Shown here in pieces: positions 17,501 to 24,511 of a stretch of DNA of 64,000 nt; the first letter of the stretch is position 1; every line of letters starts with the position of its first letter. The notes under the pieces are model-generated. The model saw only the letters and a program-made list of their open reading frames with translations, was not told where the DNA came from and did not search any database. The DNA lies in NCBI RefSeq assembly GCF_014495845.1, contig NZ_CP061080.1, positions 2,965,001 through 3,029,000 on the forward strand, in the 5' to 3' direction. The DNA is from Aquibium microcysteis (GTDB taxonomy: Bacteria > Pseudomonadota > Alphaproteobacteria > Rhizobiales > Rhizobiaceae). A program made the position numbers and the translations under genes.

Positions 17501-19043
17501 CGACGCCGATCGCCTTGCGACCGTCCGGCAGCGTCGCGAGCGTCTGCCCGTTGGCCGCCAGCCAGTCGAGACGCACCTGGAGCGGCACCGCGGGGTCCGA
17601 CAGTTCGCCGGCCCTGACGGGATCGGGAACGCCGCCCGCCAGTACCCGGATCGCCGCCCGCTCGTCCGACGTCAGGTCGGGCACGCCGAGCGTCACCGCG
17701 TGATATGCGCTGAACGTCACCTTCGCCGGATCGAGCAGGCGGTCGAGCGCAGACAGGATGTAGGTCTTCGCTCCGCGCGGACTTCCGAACGTCAAGCCCT
17801 CCACCGCGCCGGTCCCCCCGGCGGGAATTCCGAGCGACAGCGCGTTCGCCCGCAGAAACGCCAGTTGCTCCGCCGGCGACCAGCCGGCGAAGGCCTCGGC
17901 GCTGGGCAGGAAGGGCAGCGCGCCGCTCGCCATCGCGAGAGCCGCATCCCCGGCAGGCAGTGCCTGGAAAGCCGCCGCAGTAGGGGCGGCGCCGCTGACG
18001 TCGAGGACCCCGGTCGCAGTCCGAACGAAGCCGCTGGACGTGCCGCCGTCGCGCAGCAGCAGGCCGATGACGTCCGAGCCGTCGAGCGTCCTGCCCAGGA
18101 CCACGCCGAACAGGTCGAGATGGCGCGCCTGCGCCTCCGGCGTCAGGGCACGGAACTCCGCCGCGGAGGGATTGAGCTTCAGAAGGCCGGTCGCCAGGAC
18201 GCGCGCCCGGTCGTCGGCACTCAGCGCATGGAAGCTGCCGGTCCGCAGCGCCCCGACGTCGATGACGCCGCCCGCGGCACTTTCGATGAAGGCGGTCTGC
18301 CCTCCGTCCGGAACGAGTACGCCACGCACCGGCACGCCGCCCGCCGAGCCGAGCGTCGACCCGAAATCGCGCACGTACTCGATCTGCTGCGCCGTCGTCA
18401 GCCCGCGCATCTCGTAGGCGGTCGGCCGGAGCAGCAGCCCGCCCGACGCGCGGGCGAGCGCGCGGTCGTTTGCCGACAGGGCGAAGTAGCCGGCCACCGT
18501 CAGGCGGCCGAGGTCGATGGTGCGCGTCGACGCCGTGTCGAGGATGAAGATCCGCTGGCCGCCCGATTCGGCGAAGATCAGGCCCTGTGGCGCCGGAACC
18601 GAACTGCCGATCGGTCCGCCGTTCGCCAGCAGATAGGCTACCCGGAACGCGTCCGTCTGCGCGGCAAAGTCGTCGGCGAAGGGCAGAACCGAAGCGGCGC
18701 CCGTGGAAAGCGCAAGCTGGCGGTCGCTTCCGCCGAGCCGCTCGTAGGCGGTCTGCGTCAGCTGGTCGACGGCCAGAACCGTCCGGTTGTCGGTGGCGAG
18801 GATGAAGGTGCGGGTGGCGCCCCCGTCGGCGAACTGCCGCCCGTAGGCGCCGCGGCCGTCGGCGGTGGTACCCAGCTGGACGCCCGCAGCCCGGAGATAC
18901 TCGGCCTGGAAATCGGCGCTCGCGGCCAGAAACTGCGACAGCGAGACCACCGCGAGCGGCGTCGGCGGGGCACCCGAAAACAGCGGATTGAGAGGGGACG
19001 GAACGAAGCTTCCGCCGATTGCACCGGCCACTGCGGTCGTCAC
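14529..19043 (-). CDS. Giant repeat protein with V-antigen-like end (1504 aa)
   Basis: This 1504-residue protein has no Sec signal. Residues ~30-950 hold about nine to ten degenerate tandem units of ~85 residues. Each unit has a pattern like LTxxxFxALSxxDRxLxxA, then PTxxEFxAL, a helix, and GxxLGxxxDGxxVxGLxxxDG before a Ile-Asp-x-Gly end. From ~1000 on it is helical. Helix ~1130-1165 contains LSDYTEYQRIISK (Y1155). A ~270-residue insertion follows. The final helix starts at W1446 (DWDNFGTQL) and runs to the end. Both helices align with those of the 500-residue paralogue and resemble the LcrV/IpaD coiled-coil pair. The start is GTG at 19043 with an AGGGAG site. It is probably a secreted surface or tip component; an effector or adhesin is the alternative. 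Confidence 0.65.
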   Translation of the reverse strand: MTTAVAGAIGGSFVPSPLNPLFSGAPPTPLAVVSLSQFLAASADFQAEYLRAAGVQLGTTADGRGAYGRQFADGGATRTFILATDNRTVLAVDQLTQTAYERLGGSDRQLALSTGAASVLPFADDFAAQTDAFRVAYLLANGGPIGSSVPAPQGLIFAESGGQRIFILDTASTRTIDLGRLTVAGYFALSANDRALARASGGLLLRPTAYEMRGLTTAQQIEYVRDFGSTLGSAGGVPVRGVLVPDGGQTAFIESAAGGVIDVGALRTGSFHALSADDRARVLATGLLKLNPSAAEFRALTPEAQARHLDLFGVVLGRTLDGSDVIGLLLRDGGTSSGFVRTATGVLDVSGAAPTAAAFQALPAGDAALAMASGALPFLPSAEAFAGWSPAEQLAFLRANALSLGIPAGGTGAVEGLTFGSPRGAKTYILSALDRLLDPAKVTFSAYHAVTLGVPDLTSDERAAIRVLAGGVPDPVRAGELSDPAVPLQVRLDWLAANGQTLATLPDGRKAIGVVLPDADGTRVTTLLSASGTSLIAFDTLTPSGFLALSAIDQALVVATGTYRPSLADFNALGLADKLLFVATAGTLRFVAPDGTTRSGLIVTDGTVDRLLIANVSNTGIIDTGALTFASFYQLSETAQSLVLASGGYVPRPTLAEFVAAPSSVKARHIEVAGNVVGTLSDGSAVRGIEISDGISRSFYISSAAGTGAIDILALSLSQISATSMLQADRDRVFASGVFTGWPTAAQLRADTNLVKTFQVTLGIDEAGLPIYGLAVPDGSGTPAVFIVESGGAVREASALSSAQFDALTPAQRGRIRAVDRYVTVPQLQPYLRNANARDPYDTVNDAPGELIRTREAGELYELMFLDGDTRKLPDNPLTGLATTDAAFLSTFLTAHSAHQLEYIKANGEALTATDPDSGAPRTTKVLELLVGVDRLSYMVSADGMSVVTVATLSLGDISKLSQLDQRFLAQTDAYVQVAAALGLSTDKSSLLSLVAALRSEVPALPGDDASVFTSQLDNIVERLNASSIFSPAALQTALSTIQARMNRVKAFNDVLSRYASLGSDSQRVAEAYKVGLDWEKLKEGYDDFMREERRIMVNDNRITRLARLAKLGIPTMDMPRMIVEAQTLYEISARARADSDTAEIKQQNAMLSDYTEYQRIISKTAASFPDTDQKTAIKIQDDDIDPRVSNMFEKRVGIVPHPIEVLTNTTRPSQYTQTLDLNFTENPAGDGQQIAYSFYYDIILGTFGITEPSTTDPNVPPGFRSISQLDDLIETYGEGGQVAINNYLRFLANRYNQIQRVDPDDYTGEGQAIVNQINAWIDARVTATDKNASNEERAAFHGGVLGVTEGVFNQSEFGALQSYWNGEVNDRYNFNVEWMFSQTYMRWLEKSDKNDDDWNATQNFFPEWVEKNYFENNDAKNVGITFVYLANNPNTYDALKRKVDWDNFGTQLTNAITNINQSNQIRQNAISQTTSQAGRHFDLVNNTLRRLNDILGTIARGVV

Positions 19044-19101
19044 GACATCGTCTCCCTTCTGGCGTCCGGCATTCCGGATCGCGTCGTCATCTTCCGGCGC
19101 C

Positions 19102-19608
19102 TCAGAGGTTCAGCCGCATCCGCGAGCCGGCCGGCCGCGGTGGGGTGTCGCCGCCACGGTCCGCGACCGGGGCCGAAGGAGGGAGCGGAGCGGCCGCACG
19201 CAGAGCCGCTTCGGCACCCGCCCCTCCGGGGATCTGCGCCCGCGTCGCCGGCTGGCTCTGCGGGTGCCCCGCGTGCGCGCCACCCGCGGCCACCACGGCG
19301 AGCCTCGCCTCGATGTGCCGCGACGCGACGTCGAACCTGTGGACGAAATCGTCCATGTCGACGCAGTACAGAAGGTTCTCGATGCGGCCGAGGGTCTCGG
19401 CATCCTCGCGGATGAACGGATGCGCCAGCAGGTCCCGCAGCGCCTGCTCCATCTGGCGATAGGCGTCGTTCATCCGGGCCGTCTCGAAATCGGAGCCGCG
19501 TTCGAGCCGCTCGGCGGGTCCCTCGTTCGATGTGCGGGCGTCCGCGCGCGGCACAGGGCGGCCGAGCACCCGGCGCATCACCGCGGGATCGAAAGGCGAG
19601 AAGCTCAT
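19102..19608 (-). CDS. Unknown T3SS-linked protein upstream of giant gene
   Basis: A 168-residue protein. Residues ~40-110 are helical and charged (MNDAYRQMEQALRDLLAHPF, ENLLYCVDMDDFVHRFDVAS); the last ~60 residues are low-complexity, Ala/Pro/Gly-rich. Its ATG overlaps the stop of the coiled-coil gene upstream (ATGA), and it precedes the giant tip-like gene by 58 bases. Small size, acidic helix and position would suit a chaperone for the giant protein, comparable in place to LcrG-type proteins. I see no sequence match that proves this. Confidence 0.6.
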   Translation of the reverse strand: MSFSPFDPAVMRRVLGRPVPRADARTSNEGPAERLERGSDFETARMNDAYRQMEQALRDLLAHPFIREDAETLGRIENLLYCVDMDDFVHRFDVASRHIEARLAVVAAGGAHAGHPQSQPATRAQIPGGAGAEAALRAAAPLPPSAPVADRGGDTPPRPAGSRMRLNL

Positions 19609-21065
19609 GCGGTGCCGCCGATCGCGAACCGGACGCGACCCTTCGACTTGTCCTGCCCTCCGGTCGAGGCCTCTATACCGTTGGCGAGGTTGTTCAGCGC
19701 CTCCTGCAGGGAGGTGAAGATCGCGGAGAAGGCGAGGCTCACCTTGGTCTTGCGGACCTCGCCGAGATCATTCGTCTCGTTGCGGATCGCGTTCTTGATG
19801 GCGCTGTCGGCGATGAGCGCGTCCCGTGCCTTGTCGAGAAGGTCCGAAAGCTGCCGGATGGTGCCGAGATTTCCTTCCTTGAGAGCGAGGAGCTCGGCCG
19901 CGAGCCCCCCTTCGAGACTGCCGGACCCGGTCGAGAGGCGTGCGATGAAGACGCCGATCACCGCCAGCGACGCGTTGAAATTGCCGAGCGCGACCTCGAG
20001 CTGCCCGGGTATCGACTTTTCGTAGCTGTCGGCCGCGTCGTAGCGGCCCTTCATCACCGTTTCGACGTCGACCGCATCCTGAAGGATGCGTTCCAGCCGC
20101 GCCTTCTCCGGCGCGACCACGGTCCTGAGCGTCTCCTCCCAGGTAGCGATGTTGCCCTTGTTCGTCTCGATCGTCGTGGACTTGGAGGAAGCCTCGGATT
20201 CCAATGCGGCGATGGCCTCGACCGCGTCGTCGATGATCCCGATCTTCTCTCTCTCGAGACCTTCCAGCCGGCCAATCTCGGTCAGGACGCCGGCATAGTT
20301 GTTCTGCGTCCTGATGGCCTGCTTCTTGGCGGCATCGGGTTCGGCGTTGACGAGGGCCTCGATGCGGGTCTTCTCGTTGCGCTGGGTCGCAAGGTCGTAG
20401 CGGATCGTCCCCGGCGCCGGATTGATCGCCGATCCGAGCTGCGTCTCGGCCGCGATCTTCTTCTGGCGCTCCTCCGGCAGGAGCGTGGTGTTGATCGTGT
20501 CCACGCGCTGCTGCAGCGTCACGTTCTCCGCTTTGGTGTCGGTGATCTGCTTGACCAGCGGATCGTGGACGTCGTTCAGGTACGTGTTGAGCTGGCCTCT
20601 CGCCGCCCCGGTCACGAGGCTCGCCTGGTCGTAGTTCTGCTTGGCCGCCTCCGTGCGGGCCTTCGCCGGCTCCGTGTCCGCTTCCAGGAAGACCGCGCGC
20701 GCGAGGTTCTCCTCGAGCGACTTCAGCACGGCGAGCGCGTCTCCGAGCGCGGTGGTGCGGCGCTCGGCATTGGCGAAGAGCTCGTTCGTCTTCAGATCGC
20801 TGCGCAGGTCGTCGAGCAATTGGCGGACGAGAACCAGATCCGCCTCCGTCACGCCGCTGCCGCGCGGTCGGGTGAGCCCGAGCGTCGCCGCCGAGAGGCC
20901 GCGGCTGCCGGTCGTGGTCGACTGGTCCGCCACGATCTGCTGCAGGCCGACGATGCCGGACGACGGGGTCTGCGTCCCCTGCACGGGCGTGCCCGTAGGG
21001 GTGGGCGGCACTTCCTGATAAAGAAGCGACTGGATGGAAACGGGCGCGTTGACGATCTCGGTCAT
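19605..21065 (-). CDS. Coiled-coil protein, probable T3SS substrate
   Basis: A 486-residue protein with no signal peptide or membrane segment. Residues 1-65 are Thr/Ser/Pro-rich, as in secreted type III substrates. Residues ~70-400 are almost wholly helical with long heptad-like stretches (VTLQQRVDTINTTLLPEERQ, IGRLEGLEREKIGIIDDAVE). A C-terminal helix (FSAIFTSLQEALNNLANGIE) is followed by a basic tail. It follows a CesT-type chaperone gene, so the chaperone-substrate pair is a fair inference. It could be another tip, ruler or effector protein; no known family is recognised. Confidence 0.6.
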   Translation of the reverse strand: MTEIVNAPVSIQSLLYQEVPPTPTGTPVQGTQTPSSGIVGLQQIVADQSTTTGSRGLSAATLGLTRPRGSGVTEADLVLVRQLLDDLRSDLKTNELFANAERRTTALGDALAVLKSLEENLARAVFLEADTEPAKARTEAAKQNYDQASLVTGAARGQLNTYLNDVHDPLVKQITDTKAENVTLQQRVDTINTTLLPEERQKKIAAETQLGSAINPAPGTIRYDLATQRNEKTRIEALVNAEPDAAKKQAIRTQNNYAGVLTEIGRLEGLEREKIGIIDDAVEAIAALESEASSKSTTIETNKGNIATWEETLRTVVAPEKARLERILQDAVDVETVMKGRYDAADSYEKSIPGQLEVALGNFNASLAVIGVFIARLSTGSGSLEGGLAAELLALKEGNLGTIRQLSDLLDKARDALIADSAIKNAIRNETNDLGEVRKTKVSLAFSAIFTSLQEALNNLANGIEASTGGQDKSKGRVRFAIGGTA

Positions 21066-21235
21066 GGCCTTGCTCCTCTCGGTCGAAGCGCACGGTGCCC
21101 ATGGCGTTCATGCTTCGGGAACCGCGCGGCCGCGTCGACTGCACGCCGGGACTGTCCCGGTTCACCCGGACACTAGGATGGGGCTGCGGCCTCCGTCTGT
21201 ATCAGGCGGCACGTTTTCGCGGAGCCGGCGGCGCT

Positions 21236-21703
21236 TCAGACCCTGACGAGGACGACGTCGTTCCAGCGGTCCGGGGCCATGGCCGGCATCCGCGCGTTCT
21301 CCCGCAGCGCCTCCAGATCGTCGGTCCCCACCGTCTGCCAGTAGGCGGCATGGTTCATGAAGTCGATGACCCGTCCGACGAGAGAGACCTCGTCGAGCGG
21401 CTTCACGGCGAGCGTCATGAGGAGAACCGGCCGGTCGTCCTCGGCATCGAGCGCCAGCCGTGCCGCGCCGGTCGCCTGGCCGTAGGCGTTGGCCTTCAGC
21501 ATCTCCGTCATGATGTCGCGGCTCAGCCGGACCGAGACGTCGTGCAGCGGGGCGCGCAGGAGCAGCCGATCGTCGTCGACGACGCTGAACCGGACCTGCA
21601 CGACATGTTCGATCTCGATGTCCACGGCATTCGCACGGGCCGAACCGGAATCCTGGCCGGTCCTGCGTCGAATGACCTCGAGCGCTTCAGCGCAACTCTC
21701 CAA
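21236..21703 (-). CDS. CesT-family-like T3SS chaperone, non-ATG start
   Basis: The conserved body reads as a class I chaperone: a first helix (CAEALEVIRRRTG), strand pairs (HVVQVRFSVVDDDRLLLRAP), a central helix with KANAYGQATGAARLALDAED, strands, and a final helix (VIDFMNHAAYWQTVG), where an aromatic residue near the end is typical. The only in-frame ATG (21802) would add an Arg-rich leader unlike the family, so I place the start at TTG 21703; this is uncertain. It lies between the secretin gene and the coiled-coil gene and may serve the latter or the tip-like proteins. Confidence 0.68.
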   Translation of the reverse strand: MESCAEALEVIRRRTGQDSGSARANAVDIEIEHVVQVRFSVVDDDRLLLRAPLHDVSVRLSRDIMTEMLKANAYGQATGAARLALDAEDDRPVLLMTLAVKPLDEVSLVGRVIDFMNHAAYWQTVGTDDLEALRENARMPAMAPDRWNDVVLVRV

Positions 21704-21774
21704 CGGATCACCCCTGCCCTGACGTCCACGGCCCCGCGTGCGATGGCCAGAAGGAGAATAGGCGGAGAGCCTCG

Positions 21775-21791
21775 CCGTTACAACTCGTAAC
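21775..21791. promoter_or_regulatory. Perfect palindrome between sctC and chaperone gene
   Basis: CGTTACAACTCGTAACG is an exact inverted repeat (6-base arms, 5-base spacer) in the 154-base gap after the secretin stop. No T-tract follows on either strand, so an operator for an internal promoter of the chaperone/tip genes seems more likely than a terminator. Confidence 0.4.
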
Positions 21792-21857
21792 GACCGCCAC
21801 ATTCAGCATCTGTTTACCACGCGGTTCCTTGCGGCAGAGCCCCGTGTGCGTCCCGCG

Positions 21858-24155
21858 TCATGGCTTGGGGGACGTGTGGGGACGGATGGAGCTCTGCCAG
21901 CGCAGTTGCTCGGTCAGCTGCTCGAGCTGGCCCGACCGGCGCGCGACGCGCGGCGTGATCAGCACGACGAGCTCCGACCGCTGCGTCGTGCCGTCGCGCT
22001 GCCGGAAGAGGTTTCCGACGACGGGGATCTTCCGCAGCACGGGGACGCCGTTCTCGACCAGGCTCGCGCGTTCCTGGATCAGGCCGCCGAGCAGCGCCGT
22101 CGCACCCGAATCGACGACGATCTGCGAATTGATCGACCGCTGGGAAATGACCGGATTGACGCCCTTGTCTGCGCCCGTGGCGACCGCGCGCGCGGCAGAA
22201 ACCTCCTGCGAGATCAACAGCGAGACCGAATTGTCGGGCCGGATCTGCGGCGTGACCTCGAGAATCACGCCCGTGTCGCGCGTCTCCACCTCCTGCGTCA
22301 CCGTGACGGACCCGCCCGAATTGGAGGTCTGCGACGCCTTCGTGAACGGAATCTGGTCGCCGACCGACAACCGTGCCGTCTGGTTGTTGGCCACTGTCAG
22401 ATAGGGGGACGAGACGATCTTGACGTTCGTCACCGACTGCAGCGCCTCGAGGACGACTTCCACCTGGACGTTGCCCACCGCCCGGCTGAACACGCCCGTG
22501 AAGCCGGCACCGCCCGGATCGACCGCGCCGAGGAGTTCGGACGACCGCGCCGAGATGCCGGCGCCTTCGAGGAAGAACTGGACACCGAGCTTGAGCCGGT
22601 CGTTGATGTCGACCTCGAGGATCGTCGCCTCGATGACGACCTGTCCCTCGGGAATGTCGAGAGCCGCGACGACGTCCTTGATCCGCTTGAACTGCTTGTA
22701 GCTCGAGCGAATCAGCAGCGAGTTCGAGCGGGCGTTGGCCGTGATGGAGAGTGCCTCCGACCCCGGAACGAGGAGGGAGGCACCGTCCTGCGCGGACTGT
22801 CCCTCGGCTGCCTCGCTGCCTTCCGCACCGTCTGCGGCCACGGCACCTTCGGCGCTCGCATCGACGCCGGCGTTGGCGCGGTCCCTGGCTGCCGCCAGGA
22901 TGTTGGACGTCGTCTGCGCCGTCTGCGCCGCCTCGGTGCTCGGGGCCTCTCCGCCGAACACCTTGACGAGCTGATCGGCCATTTCCTCGGCCTTGAGATG
23001 CGTCAGCTGGATGATCCGCAGCTCGGCGCGCTCGGTCAGGTCCGTGTCGAGCTCGCGGACCAGCCGCTTCACCTCGTCCATCGTCCGGACGCTGGCGGTG
23101 GAGACGAGGACGGCCTGGCGGTTGTCCAGCGGCACGATGCTCACGGCTGGCAGGCCCGGCGCCGAATAGGCCGCGAGAACCTGGGCCGCGACCTGCTCCG
23201 GCGGCGCCTCGTTCAGCGGGACGATGGCGATCCGCTGGTCGGTCATTCCGGTCGCCACGAGGGTGTCGAGGAGGCCCATGACCGAGCCGAAGTCGGCGGA
23301 CCGGCCGCGGACGACGAGCGAGTTGGAGCTCTCGATCGCCGATACCGACGTTCCGGCGGGTACGAGCGCGGACAACACGCGCGCGAACTCCACCGCATTG
23401 CCGCGCTGCAGCTTGATGATTCGGGTCGTCGGATCGTCGAGCCGGCTCGCCTCGCTGTTGGCCTCGAGCAGTTCCAGCTCGTCGGGAGTGCCGATCTGGT
23501 AGACGTCGTTGATGCGGCGGATCGCGAGGTTGTAGCGCGCGAGGATGTCGCGCAGCACGAGGAGCACCTGGTCGACCGGGATCGGGCGTTCCGTCCTGAA
23601 GGTGACGTTGCCCGTGAGCCCGGGCGGGATGACGTAGTTGACGCGCAGCACGCCGCCGAGAACCTGGCGGATGACGCTCGGTAGCGGCTCGTCGTCGAAC
23701 CGGAGCGTCACGCGCTCGCCTGCCGCAAACTGGCGGCCGCCCGGAGCGCCGCTAGCCCCCGGGAAGCCGGCGCCACCATCCCCGCGCGAGTCCCAGCCGC
23801 GCTCGTCTCCGCCCAGGACGGTCGGATCGCCGCCGAAGGATGCGCGGCCGTCATAAGGCGCATTGCGCCGCTCCCTCGCGGCCCGGTCCGTCGAGTTCAC
23901 CGCGGACGTGTCGACGTAGCCGTCCTCGCCGCGGCGCGGCCCGACGAGCCGCGGGCCGTTCGCATTGCTGAACACGGTTTCTCGCTGGAAATCCTTGGAC
24001 AGGAACTCGCCGGCGCTTTCGGGCTGACGTTCGTCGACGCCCTCGAAGATGCTCATGCAGCCGGAGAGGCAGGCGAGCAGAAGGAGGAGGATGCCGGTCC
24101 TGGCGATGCAACTCGTCCTCACGGCGAGGTCAGGACAGTGCATCTCGTTCCGCAT
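21858..24155 (-). CDS. sctC: T3SS outer-membrane secretin SctC, GspD-like lipoprotein
   Basis: Outer-membrane ring of the injectisome, 765 residues. The N-terminus has a hydrophobic segment and lipobox LSGC (C33), so it should be lipidated. An N0-type domain lies at ~150-225 (VTLRFDDEPLPSVIRQVLGG). Repeated N1/N2/N3 modules with a long Ala/Glu/Gly-rich loop run to ~525, and the secretin barrel ends with VPVLRKIPVVGNLF and LVVLITPRV. These last motifs and the module order are those of type II GspD rather than typical SctC. No other type II gene is nearby, and the gene is divergent from sctD inside the T3SS locus, so it is assigned to this system. The start at 24155 has an AGGA site. Confidence 0.82.
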   Translation of the reverse strand: MRNEMHCPDLAVRTSCIARTGILLLLLACLSGCMSIFEGVDERQPESAGEFLSKDFQRETVFSNANGPRLVGPRRGEDGYVDTSAVNSTDRAARERRNAPYDGRASFGGDPTVLGGDERGWDSRGDGGAGFPGASGAPGGRQFAAGERVTLRFDDEPLPSVIRQVLGGVLRVNYVIPPGLTGNVTFRTERPIPVDQVLLVLRDILARYNLAIRRINDVYQIGTPDELELLEANSEASRLDDPTTRIIKLQRGNAVEFARVLSALVPAGTSVSAIESSNSLVVRGRSADFGSVMGLLDTLVATGMTDQRIAIVPLNEAPPEQVAAQVLAAYSAPGLPAVSIVPLDNRQAVLVSTASVRTMDEVKRLVRELDTDLTERAELRIIQLTHLKAEEMADQLVKVFGGEAPSTEAAQTAQTTSNILAAARDRANAGVDASAEGAVAADGAEGSEAAEGQSAQDGASLLVPGSEALSITANARSNSLLIRSSYKQFKRIKDVVAALDIPEGQVVIEATILEVDINDRLKLGVQFFLEGAGISARSSELLGAVDPGGAGFTGVFSRAVGNVQVEVVLEALQSVTNVKIVSSPYLTVANNQTARLSVGDQIPFTKASQTSNSGGSVTVTQEVETRDTGVILEVTPQIRPDNSVSLLISQEVSAARAVATGADKGVNPVISQRSINSQIVVDSGATALLGGLIQERASLVENGVPVLRKIPVVGNLFRQRDGTTQRSELVVLITPRVARRSGQLEQLTEQLRWQSSIRPHTSPKP

Positions 24156-24511
24156 TTCAATCCTGCCGCAATCGAACAATCCCAGCGTCGGCGTCCTCGG
24201 AGCCGACGCGAGAATACGAGAAGCTCTCAGACCAATCCCGTCATCGAGTGAATCCCCTGAATCGCTCTGCGTCGAGATATGCGCGTCGCCGCCGGACCCG
24301 CACTGTGTCGTCCGACACTCCATGCAGGGCGAAGGAACGTTTCACCCATGCCGTACGGATGCTGCAGACGTTCCCGTGTGCTTTCGGTCACAGTGCGAAG
24401 CCCACGGAGCCCTATGATCGTCGGTGGACACCGGAGAGACTGTCGGGCTTCCGCCGGGCGGCTGCGCCGGTATCGCCCGCGCCAGCCGTTCGGGCATCGT
24501 GGACTTGGTCG
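24156..24511. promoter_or_regulatory. Divergent control region between sctC and sctD
   Basis: This 356-base gap holds the promoters of the secretin/tip operon (minus) and the sctD operon (plus). I see no credible gene. A dyad GTCGGCG-tcctcggag-CGCCGAC-like arrangement near 24187-24211 (GTCGGCGTCCTCGGAGCCGACG) could form a hairpin in the sctC leader. No tts-box, Crp site or other named motif is recognisable. Confidence 0.45.

Noticed and set aside
14601..19415. A 1604-codon open frame on the plus strand opposite the giant tip-like gene
   Set aside because: It is Arg/Gly/Gln-rich, has no domain, and exists because GC-rich coding DNA avoids stops on the opposite strand; the minus-strand frame has repeats, a ribosome site and operon overlaps.
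21858..24155. A type II secretion system indicated by the GspD-like secretin
   Set aside because: No GspE, GspF, pseudopilin or GspL/M gene is present; all neighbours are T3SS genes.
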